Shown here: one piece after another, positions 1 through 7,498 of the stretch
Position numbering within the stretch: the first letter of the stretch is position 1
Layout of the letters: every line of letters begins with the position of its first letter
From: CAZAMT01 sp964486145
Lineage (GTDB): Bacteria; Bacteroidota; Bacteroidia; Bacteroidales; JAAAOM01
NCBI GenBank assembly: GCA_964486145.1
Contig: CAZAMT010000033.1
Coordinates: 1 to 22,179, forward strand
DNA length: 22,179 nucleotides
Direction: 5' to 3'
Notes under the pieces: model-generated
Told to the model about the DNA's origin: nothing
What the model saw: the letters and a program-made list of their open reading frames with translations, nothing else
Databases searched by the model: none
Translations under genes and position numbers: made by a program

Positions 1-109
1 AGAAATTAACCTGAATGAAAAATGAAACAGACCTCCGACAAATCGGAGCAAGCACTACCACGATTGAAATAAGTGCCAAATTTCAGGTTTGGACACAAAT
101 TTTAAACAC
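1..109. other. Short leader upstream of the first gene
   Basis: This stretch holds no convincing gene. All three forward frames meet stop codons within the first 25 bases, so at most a few codons of an upstream gene could be present. A 16-codon ATG frame at 22-72 exists but has no recognisable features. I see no Bacteroidota-type promoter (a TAnnTTTG -7 element with an upstream TTTG), so the operon may begin before this window. The only structure noticed is the small hairpin listed separately at 33-48. Confidence 0.5.
33..48. other. Small perfect hairpin in the leader
   Basis: ctccga (33-38) and tcggag (43-48) are perfect reverse complements around a four-base loop, caaa. The stem is GC-containing, but no T-run follows, so it does not look like a classical intrinsic terminator. 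It could stabilise the 5' end of the mRNA or mark the end of an upstream transcript. A 6-bp stem can also arise by chance. Confidence 0.3.
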
Positions 110-1900
110 ATGAAACAGATGATAAATACTGAAAAAAGCCTGAATATTTTATTTTTTTTTCTAATACCGGTATTGTTTGGTTGCAATACCAATAAGTCGG
201 AATTGTTGTATACCAAACCTGGTTTCGATTGGTCGCTTCCCTCTAATGTTAAACCAACTCCAAACACGGGTTTTACATGGATTTGGGGCAACTGGAAATG
301 GGTGAATGACTGGCAGGAAATCTATCCCCTGGAAGATACAAATAACGTGTATTTTGCCGAATACATTATTTTCGACTGGGCAGATGTGAATCCCCAACCC
401 GGTATTTACGATTTCTCTTACATTGATAAAAGAATCGATTCTATACTGAATGATGAAATTCCCGGACTGGGATTTGCGTTGTGGCCACGAATATATGCCC
501 GTTCGGTAAGGGAAGAAACCAAACTGCATGGCACAGGCACGTTGCATGAAGGGGATCCCATGTTGCCACGTTGGTTGGAAGACTTTAGCAAGGTTGCTGA
601 GAAACCCTTGTGGCTGAAAGGAAAAAAAGAGGTTGAATACCTTACAGATGGCGCTGTCGCAGCATGGATCCCCAATTCGGTTTTTCTTGATGCACTTGAG
701 ATGTTTCTCGACACCCTGGGTGCACGCTATAAAGATCACCCGAAAATGGCCTGGGTCGAATGCCGGTTTAACGATTCACATTGGGGTGAAGGGGGCTTCC
801 GCAGTGGAAAGAAAGAAATACAACGTGCTGAAAAAGAACTGCAGCTTGACCTGGAAAATTACAAAACCTATATGTTTCGCTTCATCGATATGTGGGCGGA
901 TGCTTTCAGGAAACAGGAACATAAAATCGTGTTTAACGACTGGGAACCGACCGTACCAGGGTTACCTGAAAAATATCGGCCGATACAACAGGAAATACTG
1001 GCACGGGCCATCGATAAAGGTATGGGTGGACGTGATGGTCAGGTTGAAGTTTGGAACAGGTACTTAACAGCCGGCTATGGTAACGTGGTAAATGATGATG
1101 GCTACATTATTTTTAACGATGATTATCCCCCGGTAAAAGAAGGTAGGGTATGGTTTACTGAAAACGAAGCATATATTTTCCCGGGGCCACGCAGAACCTT
1201 TGGCCCGGCTGAATTTGAAGAATACCGGTGGTTTACAAGCAATCTCCGCCTTCTTCAAATGCGGCGTAACTGGGTATGGATTAAAAAAGAAGCCTGTTTC
1301 AAATGGCCCGAAATAACCAGGTACATGCAACTTTCTCTTGGTAAAACACCCGAAACATCGTTGGATGGGTTTTGCAATTTACGTGAAGGGTACGTTCATA
1401 TCAAAGAAAATGGCGAAAACATTGGTGACCGGCCAGTTAAAAATTTTGAACGATGGGTCTGGCAGCGGGATATCGGCCCTGATGGTCAAACCAAACCGGT
1501 AATTAAATTTGATATCCATAACCTTCATCAGTGGGCATCTGCCCGTGGGTATGAATACAAAGCCCGCAGTACAAACCTTTCTGAAGACCAAACTTCCCTC
1601 TATTTTAATGTTTCTAAGGAGTGGTTTAATGAACAGCATGACATTCAGTTATTTGTAACATACCTCGACTCGATGGAAACTACATGGCAGGTGGTATATC
1701 CAAAAAAGGAAGGCTTATGGTCAACACCAAAAGTGAGTGTGGGAAATTCAGGTGAATGGAAGACCGCCGTATTCAGCATACCCGATTTTTATCCTGGTGA
1801 AACGCTTCCCGGGAACATGGATTTCAAGATTAGAGTAACCGGTGAGAATGATGGCATTTTCAGACTGGTGAGGGTTACGAAATGGAATAATTTAAATTAA
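110..1900 (+). CDS. Lipoprotein TIM-barrel glycoside hydrolase candidate, family unassigned
   Basis: The start at the ATG of 110 is preferred over an upstream in-frame TTG at 89. It gives a compact lipoprotein signal, MKQMINTEKSLNILFFFLIP, ending in the lipobox L-F-G-C with Cys25. ATG 119 is also possible. The mature part looks like a (beta/alpha)8 glycosidase related to GH42 or DUF4832-type proteins, with an opening region containing FDWADVNPQPGIYDF. In the style of clan GH-A, Glu227 (WGEGG, after a predicted beta-4) is a candidate acid/base, and Glu351 or Glu353 (WFTENEAY) a candidate nucleophile. The last 150 or so residues look like a beta-sandwich, possibly carbohydrate binding. The gene stops one base before the next start. 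A glycan-cleaving surface lipoprotein fits the context, but family and linkage are not established; catalytic assignments are inference from motif style and order. Confidence 0.6.
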   Translation: MKQMINTEKSLNILFFFLIPVLFGCNTNKSELLYTKPGFDWSLPSNVKPTPNTGFTWIWGNWKWVNDWQEIYPLEDTNNVYFAEYIIFDWADVNPQPGIYDFSYIDKRIDSILNDEIPGLGFALWPRIYARSVREETKLHGTGTLHEGDPMLPRWLEDFSKVAEKPLWLKGKKEVEYLTDGAVAAWIPNSVFLDALEMFLDTLGARYKDHPKMAWVECRFNDSHWGEGGFRSGKKEIQRAEKELQLDLENYKTYMFRFIDMWADAFRKQEHKIVFNDWEPTVPGLPEKYRPIQQEILARAIDKGMGGRDGQVEVWNRYLTAGYGNVVNDDGYIIFNDDYPPVKEGRVWFTENEAYIFPGPRRTFGPAEFEEYRWFTSNLRLLQMRRNWVWIKKEACFKWPEITRYMQLSLGKTPETSLDGFCNLREGYVHIKENGENIGDRPVKNFERWVWQRDIGPDGQTKPVIKFDIHNLHQWASARGYEYKARSTNLSEDQTSLYFNVSKEWFNEQHDIQLFVTYLDSMETTWQVVYPKKEGLWSTPKVSVGNSGEWKTAVFSIPDFYPGETLPGNMDFKIRVTGENDGIFRLVRVTKWNNLN

Positions 1901-1901
1901 T

Positions 1902-3419
1902 ATGAAGAAAACAATAGTTACAATCATTTTTGGATTCGCTTTACAAACAGTCCTTTTTGCCGACACCATTTATGTCGACCCGTCAATTACTGCAGGCGGA
2001 GAAGGTTCCATTGATTCACCTTACAAATCATGGAACGATGTTCTCTGGAAACCCGGGAATACCTATTTGCAAAAAAGAGGTACTACCTACAAATCGACGA
2101 TTAAAGTTGACAATACCGGATTAAGTTATGCATGGATTGTCATTGGAGCTTACGGCGATGGTGCGAAGCCATTGATTACCACGAATGATCAGTTGGGTAT
2201 AGAGATTAGCGATGTAAGTTATATCAAAATTCAGGATTTAAGGATTGAAACCACTGGTCAGGACCGTTATTTCAAAAACTCCGGGATTAAAGGGAACAGG
2301 GGAAGTTACAATACTTTTGAAAACCTGGAAATTGGTCCGGCTGCCGGTCATGGCATTTATGTTCAGGATAAAAATTTTGTGGTGGTGCGAAGATGTTATT
2401 TTCATCACGCTGGTACCAAAGATGAATGGGACAGTTGTGATAACATTCACCTTGAAAATTGTCATGATTATCTGGTCGAATATTGCATTTCCCATGACTG
2501 TCAGCAGGGTGCGGAATATGATGCCTCGGATGGAGGAAACGGATATACAACCGGCACCTGGAGATATAATATTGGTTATGATTCGGAGGATAATGATGCC
2601 TGGAGCCATTTTAAAATGTCAGGTCATCACCCAAAATCAAGTGTATTATTGCTTTACAACATTGCATATGGATGCAATCGTGGACCGGGTTACGCGCTCC
2701 AGGAAGAACTGACAGCAACAGCGATTGGTAATGTAGCCTATGATTGTCAATATGGCTTTCAACAAAAACACAGTGAAAACATTATAAAAAATAACATTGC
2801 CATGAACTGCCGCATTGGATTGTATATTGATGGTCCAAATCCAAAGGCATCGGATTACAATATTTGGTGCAATAACGACCGTTTTGGGATCATTCAGGAT
2901 GGCCAGGAATTTCATAATATTGGCGAATGGCGATCCTATTCTGGAAAAGACAAAAACAGTTTAAATGTTGATCCAATGTTTGCCGATCCCATGAATGCAG
3001 ATTTTACATTAAAACCAGCGTCACCTGCCATTGATAATGGCGAGAAGCTGGATACAATGTACTCAAGTGGTCTGCATCCACTTTCAAAATGGCCTGATCA
3101 GGTTCAACACCTTGATCAAAATACAAACGGTAGCGGATGGGATATCGGGGCATTTGTTTATACATATGTAAATTCTGATTTCAACAAGGAATTGACTCCG
3201 TACAATATTTTTCCGAATCCCGCTGATGACTGGATATCTGTTAATCAAATATCCTTTAACAGTAAACAGGCTTCGATTGACATTATTAATTGCTCAGGAC
3301 AAAAAGTTCTTTCTGAAAATCACATTCAACCTGCTACAATTCATGTATCAAATTTACCTCCGGGTTTGTATTACGTCAATTCCGGAACGCATCTGATTGG
3401 AAAATTTATTAAAAAATAG
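1902..3419 (+). CDS. Secreted right-handed beta-helix protein with T9SS sorting domain
   Basis: A Sec signal peptide (MKKTIVTIIFGFALQTVLFA, cleavage probably before Asp21) precedes the opening TIYVDPS, typical of exported parallel beta-helix proteins. The body, to about residue 400, carries repeated N-x-I/V turns. The motif FTLKPASPAIDNG is commonly found at the end of such helices. Residues 434-505 form a type IX secretion C-terminal sorting domain: it begins YNIFPNPADDW, contains LPPGLYYV, and ends in a basic KFIKK tail. The product should therefore cross the outer membrane and be released or attached at the surface. Polysaccharide lyase or glycosidase activity is likely from the fold and the operon. 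I cannot assign a PL or GH family; the region around NDAWSHFKMSG is a possible active-site face. It begins one base after the preceding stop codon, indicating tight co-transcription. Confidence 0.75.
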   Translation: MKKTIVTIIFGFALQTVLFADTIYVDPSITAGGEGSIDSPYKSWNDVLWKPGNTYLQKRGTTYKSTIKVDNTGLSYAWIVIGAYGDGAKPLITTNDQLGIEISDVSYIKIQDLRIETTGQDRYFKNSGIKGNRGSYNTFENLEIGPAAGHGIYVQDKNFVVVRRCYFHHAGTKDEWDSCDNIHLENCHDYLVEYCISHDCQQGAEYDASDGGNGYTTGTWRYNIGYDSEDNDAWSHFKMSGHHPKSSVLLLYNIAYGCNRGPGYALQEELTATAIGNVAYDCQYGFQQKHSENIIKNNIAMNCRIGLYIDGPNPKASDYNIWCNNDRFGIIQDGQEFHNIGEWRSYSGKDKNSLNVDPMFADPMNADFTLKPASPAIDNGEKLDTMYSSGLHPLSKWPDQVQHLDQNTNGSGWDIGAFVYTYVNSDFNKELTPYNIFPNPADDWISVNQISFNSKQASIDIINCSGQKVLSENHIQPATIHVSNLPPGLYYVNSGTHLIGKFIKK

Positions 3420-3423
3420 ACAT

Positions 3424-5385
3424 ATGAATTATATTCAATTTATCGCATGTATATCATTGTTATTCGCTTTTTCGTGTTCCAGTGGTGAAAAAACAGAACC
3501 GGATTCTCCTATTGAGCCGGTAGGTATAAATGATGTAATGTTTAAGGATGATTCGTTTTGGGGAAATCGAATAAAAACCAATTGTGATGTCACCATTGCT
3601 CATAATTATCAGCAGATGGACGAACACGGGTATTATACAAATTTCCGGATAGCTGCCGGACTGGAAGAAGGAGAATATCCGGGAACCTTACACGGTTATG
3701 CCGATTCGGAGGTCTACAAATACATTGAGGGGGTAAGCTACTGCATGATGGACAGGGAAATACCCGGTATGGAAAATCAGCTTGATTCGTTGATCGAATT
3801 AATAGGGGCCGCTCAATGGGATAACGGACATTTGCATACACGCGATGCTGCGCTGGGCATTGAGTTTAACCCTGAGAATATGGGCACAAACCATCGCATG
3901 TACAATCCGGGGCACATGTATGAAGGAGCTGTAGCACATTATCTGGCTACCGGTAAGCGAAATTTCCTTGATATTGCCATCAAAAATGCAGATATGATGG
4001 TCAGCTTGTTTGGTGAAGACAACATTCGAGGTATCACACCCGGACATGAAGAAATTGAAGTTGGCCTGATGAAGTTATACCAGGTAACCGGTAATGAAGA
4101 GTACCTCAACCTGGCTTTGTTTCTGTTGGAAGAACGGGGCACCGAGCGGGATAAAGATCCCCATAAGTTGGAAAGGCAAAAACACAAACCGGTTGCAGAA
4201 CAATCGGAAGCAGTTGGTCATGCTGTAAGGGCCGGCTACCTGTACATGGGCATGGCCGATGTTGCAATGGAAAAAAACCATCAGCCTTACATGGATGCAC
4301 TTGACCGTATTTGGAACAACGTTGTAGGTAAAAAACTTTACATTACCGGGGGTATTGGTTCCTTTCATAAACGAATGCGTGAAAACGGGGAGTTAGGCAA
4401 CTGGGAAGGCTTTGGCGAAAACTATGAACTGCCAAATGATTCTTATTGTGAATCATGCGCGGCCATTGCTAATGCGCTATGGAATTACCGAATGTTTCAG
4501 CTTCATGGTGATGCTCAGTACATTGATGTACTGGAAAGGATTATTTATAACAACGGGCTTTCCATGGTTTCGGTTGAGGGAAACCGGTTCTTTTACCAAA
4601 ACAACCTGATCTCACCAGCCAGTGGTAATGTGGTGCGCGGCCCGTGGAAAGGCTGCTGTACAAACAACATTCTGAGATTTATCCCTCAGGTTCAGCAATT
4701 CATTTATGCTACAAAGGGAGATGTGTTGTATATCAACCTTTTCACTGAAAATCAAGCTGATATTGAGTTGGCTTCGAACACCATACATATTAAACAAGAA
4801 ACCGATTATCCCTGGAAGGGAGAAGTGAAAATAATGGTGACCCCGGTAAAATCCGGTAAATTTACAGTTAACCTTCGTATTCCGGGATGGGCGCACAACA
4901 CGCCGGTACCTTCAGATTTATACAAATATCATGACAAAATGCAGGCAAGTCCTGTCATAAAGGTAAATGATGAATTATTGATTCAAAAAGATACTCAAAA
5001 AGGATTTATTCAACTGGATAGGAAATGGCACCAAGGGGATGTTATTCATATATCACTTCCAATGAATATCAAACGCGTAATTGCGCATGAAAAGGTGGAG
5101 GCAAATCAAAACAAAGTTGCCCTTGAATGCGGGCCGCTGGTATATTGTGCAGAATGGCCGGTAAATCCTTCAGTTCACGACCTTGTAATACCCGATGATG
5201 CTGACTTAAAACCGGTCTTCAGGGAAAACATGTTGCATGGCATTGCAACCATTGAAGGTGAAGTAACAGATACATCCGGAAACTTCCGAAACCTGGTTGC
5301 CATTCCATATTACACCTGGGCTCACCGCGGGGAAGGGGATATGACTGTGTGGTTTAACAGAAACAAAACATCAAAAAACAAATAA
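3424..5385 (+). CDS. GH127 beta-L-arabinofuranosidase-like lipoprotein (DUF1680)
   Basis: Glycoside hydrolase family 127 (former DUF1680) typically removes terminal beta-L-arabinofuranosyl residues using a zinc-activated cysteine nucleophile. The ATG at 3424 gives MNYIQFIACISLLFAFSCSS with lipobox Cys18; an in-frame ATG at 3397 would start inside the previous gene and spoil the signal. The family zinc set is complete: Glu343 and Cys345 (YCESCAA) plus adjacent Cys411-Cys412 (GCCTNN), with Cys411 the probable nucleophile by analogy to Bifidobacterium HypBA1. Glu328 (WEGFGENYELPN) matches the acid/base. An (alpha/alpha)6 barrel with NPGHMYEGAVAHY and an ITPGHEEIEVGLMKLY helix is followed by a C-terminal beta-sandwich with LRIPGWAHN. 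Length is normal for the family. Some GH127 members have other specificities, so the exact sugar is inferred. Confidence 0.9.
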   Translation: MNYIQFIACISLLFAFSCSSGEKTEPDSPIEPVGINDVMFKDDSFWGNRIKTNCDVTIAHNYQQMDEHGYYTNFRIAAGLEEGEYPGTLHGYADSEVYKYIEGVSYCMMDREIPGMENQLDSLIELIGAAQWDNGHLHTRDAALGIEFNPENMGTNHRMYNPGHMYEGAVAHYLATGKRNFLDIAIKNADMMVSLFGEDNIRGITPGHEEIEVGLMKLYQVTGNEEYLNLALFLLEERGTERDKDPHKLERQKHKPVAEQSEAVGHAVRAGYLYMGMADVAMEKNHQPYMDALDRIWNNVVGKKLYITGGIGSFHKRMRENGELGNWEGFGENYELPNDSYCESCAAIANALWNYRMFQLHGDAQYIDVLERIIYNNGLSMVSVEGNRFFYQNNLISPASGNVVRGPWKGCCTNNILRFIPQVQQFIYATKGDVLYINLFTENQADIELASNTIHIKQETDYPWKGEVKIMVTPVKSGKFTVNLRIPGWAHNTPVPSDLYKYHDKMQASPVIKVNDELLIQKDTQKGFIQLDRKWHQGDVIHISLPMNIKRVIAHEKVEANQNKVALECGPLVYCAEWPVNPSVHDLVIPDDADLKPVFRENMLHGIATIEGEVTDTSGNFRNLVAIPYYTWAHRGEGDMTVWFNRNKTSKNK

Positions 5386-5388
5386 AAT

Positions 5389-6618
5389 ATGAGGATTACA
5401 TCAATATTCTTTATTCTGATTTTCATTTTATGTCTGAACACAAGTAACGGACAACAAAATGATACTGTCATCATACGATCCATCGCCGATCAGGTAATTG
5501 CAAATACCGATTACAGCTTTGTTAACAGAAGTACCGGAGAAGTATACACCAATGCAAAAGAATTACCAGTCAATCGAAATATCCATTTAAAAAGCATCTA
5601 TAATCACTGGAAATATTCTAACGGTGTTATCCACCTTGGAATGCTCGAACTTGGTAATTATCTGAATGATACCAGGTATCTTGAATACCCTGCCAGAAAT
5701 TACGCTTTTTTCTTTGAAAACGCGGATTATTTAGAGAAGTTGTACAACAATGATATCAGGACGTATGCATACCTGGGCTTTTTCAGAATGGAAAAACTTG
5801 ACGATTGCGGAGCACTGGGGGCTGGAATGATAGAAATAATTGAGAATAATCCAAAGCCTGAATATAAAAAATATATAAGCAAAGCAGGAAATTTTATATT
5901 GAATGAGGTACACCGGTTGGACGATGGAACCCTTTCCCGGCCGGAACCACATGAAATGACACTCTGGCTTGATGATCTGTACATGAGTATTCCTTTCCTG
6001 GCAAGAATGGGACAATATACCGGTGACCAGAAATATTTTGATTTCGCTGCGAGGCAAGTCATTCAGTTTACCGAATACCTCTTTGATGATAACATGCAGC
6101 TTTATTTCCATTGTTATTACGATGATTTGAAAGAAAACGGCGTTGCCCGTTGGGGAAGGGCAAATGGCTGGGCTGCGATGGCGCAGGCCGAGTTGCTTGA
6201 TTTTCTCCCTGAAAATCATCCAAAAAGGGATACGTTAATTTCCATATTTGAGCAGCAAATTGTCGGTTTTTCGCGTTACCAAAGTGAAAAGGGGCTCTGG
6301 CATCAAATCCTTGACAAGCCTGATTCGTATCTCGAAACCTCATGCACTGCAATGTTTGTTTATGCAGTAGCTAAAGGTATTAACGAAGGGTGGATTGATA
6401 AACGATACCGGACCATTGCCCTGCAGGGCTGGGATGGTCTAAAAACCCGGATAAATAAAGATGGGGAAATAACCGATGTTTGCAAGGGAACCGGAATCAG
6501 GGATGATCTGGTTTTTTATTATACCCGGCCTACACCTCACAATGATTTTCACGGAACAGGTGCCATGTTGCATGCGGGTGTTGAAATACTCAAATTGAAA
6601 GCTATGTTAAGTCAATAA
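5389..6618 (+). CDS. GH105 unsaturated rhamnogalacturonyl/glucuronyl hydrolase
   Basis: GH105 enzymes hydrate the 4,5-unsaturated uronic acid left at the non-reducing end by polysaccharide lyases, releasing it from the oligosaccharide. A Sec signal (MRITSIFFILIFILCLNTSNG, then QQ) predicts the periplasm. Within an (alpha/alpha)6 barrel, WLDDLYMSIPFLARMG supplies the probable catalytic Asp195 (equivalent to Asp143 of Bacillus YteR). The strong family marker RWGRANGW is at 254-261. ETSCTAMFVYAVAKGI and GTGAMLHAGVEIL complete the signature. Length (409 residues with signal) is normal. It lies 3 bases after the GH127 gene and 17 bases before a gene whose first 107 residues are a diverged copy of its own N-terminus. 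Its presence implies that a lyase acts upstream on the same substrate. Confidence 0.92.
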   Translation: MRITSIFFILIFILCLNTSNGQQNDTVIIRSIADQVIANTDYSFVNRSTGEVYTNAKELPVNRNIHLKSIYNHWKYSNGVIHLGMLELGNYLNDTRYLEYPARNYAFFFENADYLEKLYNNDIRTYAYLGFFRMEKLDDCGALGAGMIEIIENNPKPEYKKYISKAGNFILNEVHRLDDGTLSRPEPHEMTLWLDDLYMSIPFLARMGQYTGDQKYFDFAARQVIQFTEYLFDDNMQLYFHCYYDDLKENGVARWGRANGWAAMAQAELLDFLPENHPKRDTLISIFEQQIVGFSRYQSEKGLWHQILDKPDSYLETSCTAMFVYAVAKGINEGWIDKRYRTIALQGWDGLKTRINKDGEITDVCKGTGIRDDLVFYYTRPTPHNDFHGTGAMLHAGVEILKLKAMLSQ

Positions 6619-6635
6619 CAGTCAGTGCAGGAATC

Positions 6636-7478
6636 ATGAAGAAATTAGTTTTTAATCTCGTTTTATTAAGCATAACCATCCTTTCATTAGGGCAAAATAA
6701 AAATACAGATGAAGAAGCATTGCTCAGGGTAGTAAATCATGTTTTTGAGAATACCACGCATACGTTTATTCATACAAAAACTGGGGAGATTTATAAGACA
6801 ACACACGGTTTGGCAATTGATGAAAACATCAGGATAGAAAGCCAGTTCAACTACTGGCAATATCCGAATGGCGTTATTCATATGGCCATGATGGATTTGT
6901 ATGAATTTTATGGCGATGAAAGATACCTTGAGTATCCGATTGACAATTACCAGTTCTTTGCGAAATTACCTACTTGTATTGTTGGTCACGAAGATAATAT
7001 TGAAATGCCCGGAAAATCAACTAACCTGCATTACGAGGGAGAATTAGCTGTCGTATTCAGTAAGAAAACGCAAAATATTTCCAAAGAAGAAGTCACTGAT
7101 CATATCCTGGGGGTAACCATTGGCAATGATGTTTCAGAAAGAAACTGGCAACGTGAAGATCCCCGGTGGTTGCTGGCCAAAGCCACAGATACATTTGGTC
7201 CGTTAGGCCCCTGGATTGTTCATGGATTAAATTACAATGACCTGCTTATTGAAACACGTCTAAACGGTGAAACTGTGCAATCCCAGCGCACAAGCGATAT
7301 GTTTTTCAGTCTTGAAGAATGCGTGAGTTACCTGAGTTATTACATTACATTCAACCCGGGAGATGTGTTGTTTCTTGGGACTCCTGGCACAACAAAAAAT
7401 ATGGAAGCGGGTGATACAGTAGAGGTGGAAATTGAGCATATTGGAATCCTGAAAAACCATGTTGTGAAAGTTGATTAA
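6636..7478 (+). CDS. Chimeric protein: GH105 N-terminus fused to FAH-family hydrolase domain
   Basis: The signal peptide (MKKLVFNLVLLSITILSLG, then QN) and residues to about 107 align without gaps to the preceding GH105, about 40% identical by hand count (33 of 78), including NGVIH and RYLEYP. None of the GH105 catalytic motifs is present. From FFAKLPTCIVGHED onward the protein is fumarylacetoacetate hydrolase family: metal ligands Glu134, Glu136 (YEGELAVVF) and Asp165 (IGNDVSERNWQ), Lys182 (LLAKATDTFGPLGP), and LGTPG near the end. Glu134-to-Asp165 spacing is 31, as in human FAHD1. Missing is the usual FAH start with NYxxHxxE, which supplies the His-Glu dyad. The frame is open throughout, with an ATG and a modest AGGA upstream. 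FAH relatives act on cytoplasmic 2-keto-3-deoxy sugar acids (for example in L-rhamnose or L-fucose oxidation), so export is odd. Activity is doubtful; it is probably a deletion product or an assembly chimera. Confidence 0.85.
   Translation: MKKLVFNLVLLSITILSLGQNKNTDEEALLRVVNHVFENTTHTFIHTKTGEIYKTTHGLAIDENIRIESQFNYWQYPNGVIHMAMMDLYEFYGDERYLEYPIDNYQFFAKLPTCIVGHEDNIEMPGKSTNLHYEGELAVVFSKKTQNISKEEVTDHILGVTIGNDVSERNWQREDPRWLLAKATDTFGPLGPWIVHGLNYNDLLIETRLNGETVQSQRTSDMFFSLEECVSYLSYYITFNPGDVLFLGTPGTTKNMEAGDTVEVEIEHIGILKNHVVKVD
6954..6960 (+). other. Fusion junction heptamer ttctttg
   Basis: This heptamer lies exactly where homology switches from GH105 (before it, NYQFF) to the FAH family (after it, AKLPT). 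The same heptamer occurs at 5710-5716 in the intact GH105 gene, at the homologous codons (Phe108-Phe109 there, Phe107-Phe108 here) and in the same reading phase. This is what microhomology-mediated deletion, or template switching, would leave behind. Such a T-rich heptamer is not rare by itself; its significance comes from its position. Confidence 0.6.
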
Positions 7479-7498
7479 CAAACTCTTTTATTATTGCG

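Noticed and set aside
22..72. 16-codon ATG frame in the leader, beginning MKQ like the first gene
   Set aside because: Too short, no attenuator-like run of codons and no start signal; the shared MKQ is probably chance.
161..739. Minus-strand open frame of 192 codons within the first gene
   Set aside because: It lies wholly opposite a well-supported coding gene, has no recognisable domain, and has the look of an antisense shadow; other long antisense frames (for example 5731-6219 and 8790-9260) were dropped for the same reason.
3397..3423. Upstream in-frame ATG as start of the GH127 gene
   Set aside because: It overlaps the end of the beta-helix gene and would place charged residues before the lipobox signal; ATG 3424 gives a normal lipoprotein signal and a four-base gap.
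6636..7478. Frameshift or sequencing error as the explanation of the GH105-FAH gene
   Set aside because: The reading frame continues across the junction, and the alternative frames downstream do not encode the missing GH105 barrel, so a simple base error cannot restore it. A larger deletion or an assembly join remains possible.
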